Assembly: GCF_905475395.1 (NCBI RefSeq)
Contig: NC_058342.1
Location: 18,510,640 to 18,574,639 of the forward strand
Length of the DNA: 64,000 nt
Source: Chrysoperla carnea
Taxonomy: Eukaryota > Arthropoda > Insecta > Neuroptera > Chrysopidae
Direction: 5' to 3'
Below, piece by piece: positions 12,591-22,868 of this stretch. Each line of letters begins with the position of its first letter. Positions within the stretch are counted from its first letter, which is position 1. A program made the translations under genes and the position numbers. The notes below the pieces were generated by a model, which had not been told where the DNA came from, did no database searches, and worked only from the letters and a program-made list of their open reading frames with translations.

Positions 12591-13080
12591 ATAACATAGT
12601 CAGGCTGATCTCCAAACTTGGCTACTCTGGCGTAAAAGACTCCTTGGCAAGAATGGGTCTTCCGTATTGTCATTTTTATATCAAGATGCTCTATAGGTTA
12701 ATTTACGGAGGACGATGAAACTGCAATGCTATTTGCATATGTAGAAGCCTGTATTGAGCCAGGTATAGAATTCTGGATCCGAAACTTTAGAGGCATCAAT
12801 CCTGAGAGCAATCACGACAGAGAAGCTGTGACTTTTTTGTGCTGCCTCTAGGAGGAATCATTTTGCTTCATTTGTTTAAAATAGCACCTTCTACGTGGAG
12901 GCGGTACGTCTCCAGGTGGCGAGTATTTCTCACGAAGGGCACATAGATCATACAGGTCTAAGTTCTAGGGACCTATTTCAGTTCTGCTGACAACTGAGTG
13001 GACAGTTTTCGAAACCTTCGTATAGGATTTCTGCCAATATCTCTTATAGTTTCGGAGAAAAGCTTTGGAAACAACCGGAC
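12590..13080 (+). mobile_element. Decayed non-LTR retrotransposon 3' region, copy 1
   Basis: GGCTACTCTGGCGTAAAAGA encodes YSGVK, a decayed form of the HSGVKGN motif of LINE RNase H domains. It is followed by GGAGGACGATGAAACTGCA (EDDETA), matching the DETA(S/E)H segment that follows RNase H in I/Jockey-type elements. The same landmarks occur inverted at 19,560-20,190. Frames are broken. Confidence 0.5.
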
Positions 13081-13617
13081 AATAAATTGTGTAATTTAGT
13101 AAACTTAATTTTACGTAATTTTAAACTTGCTTCGAAATATTGTTATTTAGTGCCTAATATTCCAACCCTATTTTATATATGCAAGGATTTTTTTATCAAT
13201 ATTAGTTTTCAAAGGTTTTTTTACGAACTATAAAAGATTTAAGATAGATTAAGGCTGCAAATTTGTAGGTAGCTTTAAAATATATATACCGGATGTATCA
13301 GAACAAATGGCCAATATTCGAAGAGCTAATAAAGAATATGCCAAAACAAGCATTTTGGTAAAATAAACATATGTCCGAAAATGACCCTCTTCGCAGATAC
13401 AGACATCAGAGCTTCTTTTTGATTTGTAAAGAATTTGTCTAGTTCTCGAAAAAAAGTTTCGAATTAAATTTTATGTTTGTTTAAAAACTTTCACGAGCAC
13501 GCCCCTTTGTAATCTCGCGTCTGTGGGCACGTGCTACAATATATGTAACGTACAAATTTAAAATATTTACTTACAATATCTGTATACATACTATATAACG
13601 TTTCTAACCTTATTTGC

Positions 13618-13985
13618 GCCCTCACGAGCAAACAGTGATGTTTACGAAAAAATGTTTCAAACAAAAGTTGTTCATTTTTTTTTATAAGGAGTATTTTTTA
13701 CAATAAAACTTTTGTTCTATCTTTAACGGTTTACAACACTTTACTTATGTTGTTCATTTACGAACTCGACCTCACTTTTTACGTCCTTTGTACGCTATAA
13801 AAATTTCAACTTAATATCTTTTTTCGTTTTTGAGCTATCGTTTAGTAAGTCGGGCAGATGTACAAACGGGCAGACATCCGGCAATGGACTAATTAGGTGA
13901 TTTTGTTAAGATCTATATCAAAATTTTGTTTGTAGTATCAATATTTTTAAGTGCTACAAACTTGGGACTAAAGTTAGTATACCTT
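13618..13985 (+). repeat. Dispersed repeat family A, copy 3
   Basis: Carries CACGAGCAAACAGTGATG, TTTACGAAAAAATGTTTCAA, GATATCTTTTTTCGTTTTTG and ACAAACTTGGGACTAAAG in the family order. Confidence 0.7.
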
Positions 13986-14328
13986 GATAAAGTTTGCAAG
14001 GCGAGCTTAGGATTCCGTACTTTTTGTTCATTTAAGAAAGTATTTAATAAAAAGTACATATTGTTATATCATGTACGATGGTACGGAACCCTTTAAATGT
14101 GAGTCCAACTCTCACTTGAGTAAATTTTTCTTAAAATTACTTTCGCTCACAGTTACTGAAGGCTTGGCTACCTCAAATAATCGAAAATATCGAAAACTTT
14201 AATTTTTGTATTTCTCTGAGAAATTCAAAAGTTAATTCGAAATTCATTCAGTTATCGTAGAGTCGTATCTGAAATTTTTTCGAAAATCGTAAATGAATCT
14301 ATTCCAATTTTAATACTGAAACTAACTA

Positions 14329-14394
14329 CAGTAGAACGCTGATTATCCGAATCGACCCCATTCCCAATTAATTCGGATAATCGGCTTTCTACTC
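14329..14394. mobile_element. 66-bp pogo/Tigger-like micro-MITE
   Basis: Left CAGTAGAACGCTGATTATCC and right inverted GAGTAGAAAGCCGATTATCC share most of 24 bases. Both ends are flanked by TA (14,327-14,328 and 14,395-14,396). Almost the whole element is terminal repeat. Confidence 0.7.
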
Positions 14395-14927
14395 TACTAA
14401 CTATGAAATAACTTTAAAAGTATTCTTATTTTTATTAATCATATCCAAAAAATTATCCTCCTCAAATGAATTCATAATCATCATGAATTAAAGTTATTAA
14501 TAAATTTTTGAAATCGTTTTAATTAATGTGTCTCACACATAGGACCATGCGTCAGACCAATAAACCATTAAATTTTAATTTTAATTTTCCAATTTTATTT
14601 TAATTTTCTGCTAAATGGTACAGAATAACAAAAAACCGCAGATTAATTTGTAGACTCGTGTTAATTTGACCCCATTAAATTGGAAAACTTGATTGTTTTC
14701 TAGGTCAAAATATATTTTGTCGTCAATCTGTAGGTACCGTGTAGCAAAATATTAAAATAAAGTAAAAAATTTTTTTTAAATTATAATAATCGGAAAATTT
14801 ATTATTTTTCCAGGTCAAAATTGGTTTTTTGTCTTCCAGTAATCATTAATTTTAAAAGAATACAAAATTTATAATGGAAAACCAAAAAAAATTTCAATAA
14901 AAGTTATGCTTAAAAAGTGAAAAAAAG

Positions 14928-15561
14928 TTAAATGTTGAAATACTCTGTATAGAAAGTGTTGGATGTTAGTGCTTGAATTATTTTTTTATAAATTAGAAGA
15001 GTTTAAAAGACCAACACAATTATACCGAAATTTTTTTTTTCGTTTTTCGAGAATGCTTCACAAGATCACTAGTTGAAGCTACATGCAAATTCTCAACCCC
15101 CTATCTTTTACAGTTTTGGAGAAAATGGACGCTTAAATTTTGTCCTAATTTGCGCCTTCACGGGTTAAAAGAGATGTTTACAAAAAAATGTTTCAAACAA
15201 AAGTTGTTTATAAGAAACATTTTTTACATTTAAACTTTTATTCTACCTCTAATGGTTTACAAGATGGGTCCGTAAGACCCAAGACCCAATTGACCTGTGT
15301 TGCTCATTTACGAACTCTAACTCACTTTGTACGTCATGAGTAGGTACGCTATAAAAATGTTAGGTTGATATCTCTTTTCATTTTTGAGTTTTTGAGTGTC
15401 CACAGACAGACGGACGGGCGGACAACTGGAAATGGACTAATAAGGTGATTTTATAAACATCGGTACCAAAATTTTGTTCGTAACATCAATATTTTTAAGC
15501 ATTACAAACTTGGGACTAAAGTTATACCTTGATATATATTACCTGTATACAGGGTATAAAA
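14928..15561 (+). repeat. Dispersed repeat family A, copy 4
   Basis: Nearly full: the upstream block (TGAAATACTCTGTATAGAAA), CACGGGTTAAAAGAGATG, GACCCAATTGACCTGTGTTG, ACAAACTTGGGACTAAAG and the tail TGTATACAGGGTATAA. Confidence 0.75.
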
Positions 15562-15564
15562 ATC

Positions 15565-16560
15565 ATTAAAATGGAAAAACTTGGAAAATTAATCATTTTC
15601 CAGGTCGAAATGTGATCTTTCGTCAATCCGCCGAGAAGTAGAACTATTATTAACAAAACTGAAAAAGACGAATTTTGGAATATTGTATAGCCAAAAAAAG
15701 TGGAACCCCACTTCTGAATCATTACCGGATTTTTTCGCATTTTTGAAATCTACTTTAGAACGTCAAAAACCTTAAAATTTGACTGAGGGATTAAAGTTGT
15801 TCTTTCTGATTGAATTACACTAACTTCAATTTATCATTTTTTTGCAAAAATGGGAATAGAAGTTTTAAAAATGATATATTTAATTTCTTGGACGCAATTC
15901 AAATTATTGGCCAGGGCTGGTTATGCATCATGTAATGTTATCAATGGTAGGATATTACATATCATTGAAAGTATTTATTTATTATTAGTATGCAGATTTA
16001 ATAAAATTATTGGTAACCATTGGAAACCGTATTCATTTTAAACCCATAATATCCATATATCTACCCACACGATGTGAATATATTCTATTCGCATTCGTTA
16101 AGTGCGTATACTACGTGTGGGAAAAAAATGAATTGATCGCAGCAATGTCATTTTATAAAATTTGCAACAAATCATTCGTTTTATTCAAAATATGACCAAT
16201 TTTCAATTGTTTACATGTAAATAGTATAGTAAATGTAAAATTAAAATTATTGAAAAATAACAATTAATTAAACTTGTTGCATTAGAAACTGTGAAAATAA
16301 GAGACGAAATTGCATAAATAATATTTTTTAAATGTAAATTAACAATATTAATTACTTAAATTTGTAAAAATTTAAATTAAAAAATTTATCTACAAACCAT
16401 AGACTTATATGCCCATTCATAAAATTATATTAATTAAGTATGTAATTGATATATGAAAACTCTTGAAATTAAACTCATGTACGGTACGAATAATACGCGA
16501 AAAATAATTTTAGATAGGATCCGCTTTTAAACTTTTAGATCAAACAAATTATACAGTTTG
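15565..16560. other. AT-rich stretch, nothing recognised
   Basis: Short open frames at 15,850-16,195 overlap in two frames and lack splice support; taken as chance. Confidence 0.4.
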
Positions 16561-16569
16561 ACCCAGTTT

Positions 16570-17075
16570 TTCAATCAGAAATATTAGCCTTCCTGAGAGG
16601 TGCACGGATCTATAACACGAAATGTTACAGTGGGGTACATATTGCCATCTCCGTTGTCCGTAAGGCATCAAAATTTAATCGAGAATAGTCTATAAATGAT
16701 TCGAGGATCTGAACCGCCTGGCACTGAATAGAATAGTACCAGGCCACTCTGGCGTTAAAGGAAACAAAGCAGCGATCCTGAGAGGAATTGTCTTAAACGA
16801 CTCTTTCACCTAAGCCTGTCATGCTCATAGAAAGATGCTCCGTAAATTACCGAATCAAGGCCTCGTTACGGCAAGCCCATCTTGATTACTGGGACTTGAT
16901 TACTGTGCAGGGAATACGACAGGCCAAGCTTTGTATAATCACAGCTAGGCCATTCGACTGCGCTCACTAGAATACAGTTGAGAGGAATGGTGGGATTGTT
17001 GATATTACATTTTTGATTGAACTACCCCGTTCATAACATGGAGATCGCTGATGATCCCACATTTTTGATTCTAGA
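16570..17075 (+). mobile_element. Decayed non-LTR retrotransposon with RNase H motif, copy 2
   Basis: 16,718-16,807 reads LALNRIVPGHSGVKGNKAA…, the VPGHSGVKGNxxAD signature of the RNase H domain in I/Jockey/R1-group LINEs, with the catalytic-region His kept. The frame stops soon after. The 3' part (16,929-17,065) is similar to 56,247-56,410. Confidence 0.65.
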
Positions 17076-17078
17076 CTA

Positions 17079-17279
17079 CCCTGGTGGAAAAAATATTTGA
17101 AGAAAGAATAAGAAATTCTGAAAAAGTCTTAGGAACTTTGAATTTCTCAACGTTTTCGGACTAGTTTAATTCAGAGTTATTCAGAGTTCTTAATACTTTT
17201 TTAAAGTTTCTAAGACTTTTTCAGAGTTTCCTAAGACTTATTAAGACTTATTATTTTTCAAATATTTTTTCCACCAGAG
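17079..17279. mobile_element. Mariner-like MITE, 201 bp, TA target duplication
   Basis: CCCTGGTGGAAAAAATATTT at the left and AAATATTTTTTCCACCAGAG at the right, flanked by TA (17,077-17,078 and 17,280-17,281). The interior is also self-complementary (repeats of AAGTCTTAG and CTAAGACTT). Confidence 0.75.
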
Positions 17280-17431
17280 TAGATAACTTCTTAATTATCT
17301 GGCCGGGAATATTCAGAGGAGCAATATCTAATAATTATAGACAGATTTGTGGTTGAACTTCAAAAGAGGCGAGAATTGTACCGCAATTTTTACAGGAAAT
17401 TTTCATTTTTAAGTAATTTGATCAATTTCAG

Positions 17432-17603
17432 CACTGAAGAAGTTCAAAATAGAGCAAGTATGTTAGTAACGATGTATTTTGGTGTTTTAGAAAAGTGCTT
17501 TGTTGATCGAATTTATCCATCTACGTTCTTATTTAACAACGATAGCTCGAGAAGGAGAACTGCCCTGAATAAACTTCGCGATTTTACAGATTCTAAGAAA
17601 TAA
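17432..17603 (+). pseudogene. Exon-like open stretch of unknown family
   Basis: After an AATTTCAG acceptor-like site (AG at 17,430-17,431) a frame reads TEEVQNRASMLVTMYFGVL, then EKCFVDRIYPSTFLFNND, then a basic stretch (SSRRRTALNKLRDF) and TAA. The composition is balanced and unlike the Phe/Lys-rich random frames around it. The open frame also extends upstream to 17,349. It lies just downstream of a LINE remnant and a mariner-like MITE, so it could be part of a decayed LINE, a processed pseudogene or an isolated host exon. I do not recognise the family. Confidence 0.3.
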
Positions 17604-18079
17604 AGAAGTTATATAATCTACCCCTATTAAAAAAAGTCCCATTTCACCGAAAAATTCGTACATTCTATTTCTTGTTTATGGCGTATACGATCTGGTTTTT
17701 GCAAACCCTTTACCGTTCATTTTCTACTGATTTTACAATTACGGCACTGGGGAAATGTGACCGTAGCAATGGAGCTTAGCTACTCACAATATGTTTCTCA
17801 AAATGTATATAGGCCTTGATGCGCCCACTGGAAATGCACATATAAACCAAAAAGCCTAGTAAACAATTATTGAATTACATACAAGTAAATTAATTTTAGT
17901 CGAGTAAATGAAGGTATTTAAAAGTAACTTTTAAATTTATAATGAACCGATTTCGATCTAACACAGCTCATTTTGTTGGTAAGCGCATTAAGAAAAATTC
18001 CCTTAATAGGGAATGACTCTTCTACACTCCCTTTTTATTCCCTTAACGTATTTAAAAAATAAATGGAGATGAAAATACC

Positions 18080-18700
18080 ATTCTGAGAGCATTTGGGGTC
18101 GTTGAATTCGAATCTGATGATAGAAAATGTGAAAATTGAAAAAAGCGGTCGAAAAATTCAGTTTTTAGCCAAAATACCTAATTCGAACCTGAATAATAAA
18201 ATACACAGTTAAAATATATATATTAAGAAAACGATATTGTTCGAGGTCGCTGAATCCGAATTTGGCACTAACGATTGTGAGAATTTAAAATGGCGGCCGG
18301 AAAATTCAATTTTTAGTTCCCTTTCGACTCTCGATAATATAAAATTCGATAAAAACAAATACATCAAGAAAATAATATTATTTTGGTGGTTTTCGAAGTC
18401 GCTGAATTCTAATCTGAACTTACGGCCACTATTAAGGATTTTCATATTCACTAGAAATTCTTCAGGAAAATATCATTTTCTTAAAATATTTATTTTAATC
18501 GTGTTATCGAAAATTTGCACATTTTTTATTGCCAGATTCAAATTTAGTGATCTCGAAAACTAAGAACTGTAGCGTTCTCTTAATATATACCTACATTTTA
18601 CCTGTGTTTTAAATTATTGAGGGTAGAATTAGGGATTAAAATATTTTTTAGGGCCAGATTCAAATGCAGCTACCCCAAAAGCCCACAGAACTATATTTTC
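18080..18700. repeat. Palindromic multi-unit array 2
   Basis: GGTCGTTGAATTCGAATCTG, GGTCGCTGAATCCGAATTTG and AGTCGCTGAATTCTAATCTG recur about every 150 bp (near 18,095, 18,245 and 18,395). Inverted units follow (GCCAGATTCAAATTTAGTGA near 18,530, GCCAGATTCAAATGCAGCTA near 18,652). Open frames of 80-108 residues here are by-products of the repeat. Confidence 0.55.
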
Positions 18701-19139
18701 ATCAGAATTTATTTTTTTAAATGCGTTTTGGAAACTCTTGGGCATAAAAGTCGAATTACCGAAAAAAAAGGGAAGATTCACAAACTAATTTAAGGAGCTT
18801 TTTCTAAATACAATTACGAACATAATGAGGCATGTTAGATCAAAATCGGTTCCTTATCACAAAAATTAGTAAGTTGACTCTGATTTGACATTCATTAACT
18901 GCATTATTATATTTACCACAGTACCAAAATTAGCATAAAAGCTTTTTAATTGAGTTTCAAGTTAATTGTAAATACTAAATAGAATTAACTAGGCATTGTT
19001 TATAAATCTATAATTTAAACAATGATAAAATGTATATTATTTAATACTATTTATTAATAACGATAACAACAGGATGGCCTACCCTCTCCAGTAAAAATCA
19101 TTTGTATATAACTAAGGCAAATAATTCCAAATATTTTCT

Positions 19140-19330
19140 GAATCTTTATTAACATCTGAAACAACAAAAAGAGGAGTTTAACGTGTGTATCTGTCTGAGG
19201 CAACGTAGCACCTAAACGAATGAACCGATTTGATCGAATGATCGGAAGTGTTTTTAACTAGGTTTTAAAAAATCTATTCAATTTGGAGAGATTTCAAGAG
19301 CAAAAAAATGTATTTATCGACGTTTTAACG
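19140..19330 (+). repeat. Possible RTE-like fragment
   Basis: GTATCTGTCTGAGGCAACGT followed by AACGAATGAACCGATTTGAT resembles non-LTR element segments common in insect genomes. Short and uncertain. Confidence 0.3.
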
Positions 19331-19559
19331 GCCTTTCTCATCTATACAATGAAAATTTGTAGTTAAGTTCATATAGTGACAAAGAAGTGTAGCACTATCT
19401 GAACTTTGTCGGAGACTTTTAAAATTTTTGTAAATTTAAAATTTTTTAAATTTGTTTTACACAAATTTTAATTTACTGTTGCATTTACTTTTAAGTTTTT
19501 TTTATATGATTCGTATATCCGAGAAAAATGAGGCCAGTACCCTATTATTAATAATAATA

Positions 19560-20190
19560 ATAGCAATAAAAGATGTACCGCAAACGGATCCCCAGCACCT
19601 AGACCTAACGGTCATCGATATTCTCCGTAAGAAGACTTCGTCAATTGGAGACGAAGAATCTCCAGGTATAAGGTGCTATTTTAAGCAAATGAAGCAACAT
19701 AATTATGTCTAGGCCAGAGGCAATACATAAAGTCAATCACTTTTCGGTCGAGATTGTTTCCAGGATCTATGCGGGTCAAAATTTTCGGGCCCAAACATTT
19801 TATATTGAGTCTCTGTTGTCTTCTAACGGTGCTAATGGCATTTATGGAGGTTTCATAGTCCTTACAAACTTTAGATTAAGGATCGTCTAAGATCTGTAGA
19901 AAATTTCCTGTTAAAAGATCCACAAGCCTTCTCAACTGTATCTTAGTCAGTTACAACCACATAGCATACCGCATTCCTTGCGCAAAATCCTAGCTATCAG
20001 AATGGAATTATCGTAACCACTCTTTAATTCAGTAAATTACGGAGAAACTGTCTATAGAAATGACAGACCTGAGCAAGAGAGGTGCTTAGGATAGCCCATT
20101 TCGTGCCAGAGAGTTTACCTCACGCATTCTTTTACGCCAGAGTGGCTAGGTACCCAGAATTGGTTAACTATGTTATTTTGTGGTTTACTT
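19560..20190 (-). mobile_element. Decayed non-LTR retrotransposon 3' region, copy 3
   Basis: On the minus strand, GCCACTCTGGCGTAAAAGAA matches the RNase H motif block of the copies at 12,620 and 16,745. The segment toward 19,560 matches the 12,880-12,980 region (AAAATAGCACCTT … GTCTCCA). Frames are broken. Confidence 0.5.
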
Positions 20191-20603
20191 ACGAATTAAT
20201 GTGAACCTTATATACATCTTGTTTAAAAGTCCCAGATTGGCAGTCCCAAAAAGTAGAGAAAATATTACAAAATTTCCACCCGGCACCCATGCCTTGGTGT
20301 AGTACCTACCTACGCTTAATCATTTTCTTCTAGCGTCGCCTATAGTCCTAGATACGATAAAGAGCTATGTAGTTTAATGCAATAACTGGTAATCGACTAT
20401 GGAAAAGGATAAAGTAAGTACGGTAAGGCAGGAAAAATTTTGAGCATGATTTTTTTTAGCATGTTTCTTTTAATTTATCCGTGAAACTAATTTGTGAATT
20501 TATATTATTCTGTGATTGATTTTACAAAGGGGACAAATTGATACAAAAGGGGTTAAATTACTTCTTTTGCAATTTTTAATGGTCGGATATTTTTTTAAAA
20601 GTA

Positions 20604-20720
20604 CCCCTTGTGGAAATATTTCAGGCAAAAGACTTAAAAAGTTTTACTAACTCTGAAAATCTCTTGATTTGTATTAGTAGGACTTTTTAAGCCTTTATCT
20701 GAAATATTTCCACAAGGAAC
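20604..20720. mobile_element. Mariner-like MITE, about 117 bp
   Basis: CCCCTTGTGGAAATATTTCA at the left is mirrored by TGAAATATTTCCACAAGGAA at the right. TA flanks both ends. The end sequence resembles the 17,079 element (TGGTGGAAAAAATATTT). Confidence 0.6.
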
Positions 20721-20729
20721 TAGATAACG

Positions 20730-22250
20730 GATGTGGTCTGAGAACAGGTCAATGTTGAGTGTAAAATTCCTGAAAGGAAAACTTTGAAGAAGAAAAGTTT
20801 TAACCCGAAAAAATTATCTTAACAATCGTGAGAAACAGTTTACATCGAATTTTTTTTCTAATTTACGATATTTTTACCAACCATTTTTTTCATAAAATCT
20901 AAAATGAGATGTATAGAGAAAAATTATTTTGACTGGTTTTTTTCTGAAAATTCTGGTATTGAAAATCTAATTTTTCTTTAAATTACCAAAAATCTAGTAG
21001 TTGTATTTAACTTGTCAAGTAAGAATACTTGATTACTGTATCAATATTTAGATATTTTGTACTAAAGGAATAATTTTCATAGTTGAATCAATATAAAACG
21101 TATTAAATCTCATTCCAGACTAATTTTAATAAATTCCTTTCAATTCTGAAAAAAATATGACTCATCCAACCACCCTACTTATAAAATGACAATTTTACAA
21201 AACCCTGTATCCCACAAAAAATCATGAATCATACATCACGTTTTATTTTATTCAAAAAAGTAACAAAAAATTCAACGGGAATTCTTCTATAAAAAAAGTA
21301 CTATTTGAGAAAAAAGTTCACAAAAAGGAAATCGGAAGTTAATTTGAATGTACAGAAATTAATTCTCATAAAATTCATTCATGACTTTTACCTAAAATAG
21401 TCATGAGATTAATGCCTAGACTAAACAAAGATGTCACTATATACCATACCATGATATTAAAAAAGGAGCGAAGATGAAAAACTAATTTTTTAATAAAAAT
21501 TTTCAAAAGAAATTGTCCGATTTTATATTAGAATTAATAAAATTATTATATAAATTAATTTTAATTATAAAGGTTTAAGATATTTGATAATTTTCATTCA
21601 AATATTTCAAATATAAAGTAGGCTATGTAGAAATACCGCCATTTTTTAAATATTTAACCGCAATATTAATCTCGATTTTTATAAATTATTATTTATATTC
21701 AATATATTTATGAAATTTAAGGTTTCAGTTAAATTAAGAATAATTTTTTAAGTTGATTTAATCAATTTAACACAAATTTTGCTTATTTTTTAAGATTTTT
21801 ATAAATTACCAGCATTACTGGAAATGAGAGTCAGATTGCACTTGGAACAAAATCATTACGATAGATATCAGAGTTGGTAGAGATAGAAGTCGAAGTGCGA
21901 CAAATAATTAGTTTTTCGAATTTTAAGGTGGGATTTCATATAAAATTTACTAAATTGTGTATAAATATTATAAAATTAATAAAATATAAATTATAATTTA
22001 AATTAAAATTGTTTTAAGTTAAATTTTTTAAATTTTTATTGCAACGTGGATTTTTATTATATTTTAAGTTGCATTTTTTTTGTATAATCAAACTTGGATA
22101 TAAGTTTCAATAATTGGATAACAGCTTCAAAAGAAATTTTTTTTGCATTGTGTGCTTAAGTGTTTTAAGTGGATTGATTTAGTGCATATTTAAAAATTGT
22201 CTCCACATTTTAATTTATCCTATTTGCCAAGGTTAAAGTATTTTTGGGTT
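20730..22250. other. Upstream flank of 14-3-3 zeta, nothing further recognised
   Basis: Mostly AT-rich. It may hold a distal non-coding first exon (candidate near 21,830-21,925), which cannot be shown from sequence alone. Confidence 0.35.
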
Positions 22251-22257
22251 GGGTCAA

Positions 22258-22749
22258 GCCGCCATTTTGAAGTTTGCCGGTTTTCTGAGACGTAGAAAGT
22301 TTTAATACCATTTTGATGTATTCAGTTTGTTTGAAACTTCGTTTCAATTGTTATTAGTTTTTTATTAAACAAGCGGATTTTTCTAATTAAATTGCCATAA
22401 TTATTGATTTTCTTTCTCGTTGATATTTGAGAGTTTTCAAAGCAGGTGTACGACGGTGTGTTACTGCAACCTTGCTTGCATCGATTAATATCTCTCCAGG
22501 GTATATTATACCTTTAATTTTCATCAGTCAATTGATTTTCCATACAATTTTCATCTTAAAGTTGCATTATATAATGAAATTAATCGTTCAGTGACATTTT
22601 TTATTTCATGAAGACGCTTTTTTTTTTTTTATAAGTATGAGTAATCACTATGACGAAATTTTTTTAATAAGTTGGCGTTCTTATATAGTTTTTTTCATAT
22701 AGTTTGAACTTTTCAATTTATTTTTGGTATTTTTCGATTTTTTTTACAG
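22258..22749 (+). promoter_or_regulatory. Probable 14-3-3 zeta 5' non-coding region: promoter, first exon and intron acceptor
   Basis: A clear acceptor (T-rich tract then ACAG, AG at 22,748-22,749) lies just before the ATG exon, so transcription begins upstream. GCCGCCATTTTG at 22,258-22,269 matches the YY1/Pho-type GCCAT motif seen in many housekeeping promoters. TCAGTTTG near 22,321 could be an initiator. AAAGCAG|GTGTAC around 22,439-22,451 is a plausible donor for the first exon. Only the acceptor is directly convincing; the promoter and donor are inferred. A second unproven candidate first exon lies near 21,830-21,925. Confidence 0.4.
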
Positions 22750-22781
22750 TAAGAAGATTTGCCCTGTAAAAACAATCGAAA

Positions 22782-22868
22782 ATGTCTGTGGACAAGGAAG
22801 AATTAGTTCAACGTGCAAAACTCGCCGAACAAGCTGAGCGGTACGATGATATGGCTGCCGCGATGAAG
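22782..22868 (+). CDS. 14-3-3zeta: 14-3-3 zeta, coding exon 1 (residues 1-29)
   Basis: This exon encodes the N-terminal helix of a 14-3-3 adaptor, the part that makes the dimer interface. It starts at the ATG preceded by AATCGAAA and reads [10 protein letters not shown] then [19 protein letters not shown], a near-universal 14-3-3 zeta N-terminus. It ends in phase 0 at the donor AAG|GTATGT. The Met-Ser-Val-Asp start is two residues longer than vertebrate zeta, a form I associate with insect zeta proteins. A polypyrimidine tract and CAG acceptor lie 32 bases upstream of the ATG, so at least one 5' non-coding exon exists. The next coding exon is 16.4 kb away. 14-3-3 zeta is a cytosolic dimer that binds phosphoserine/phosphothreonine motifs on clients such as Raf in Ras/MAPK signalling. 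The identity is secure. Confidence 0.97.
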
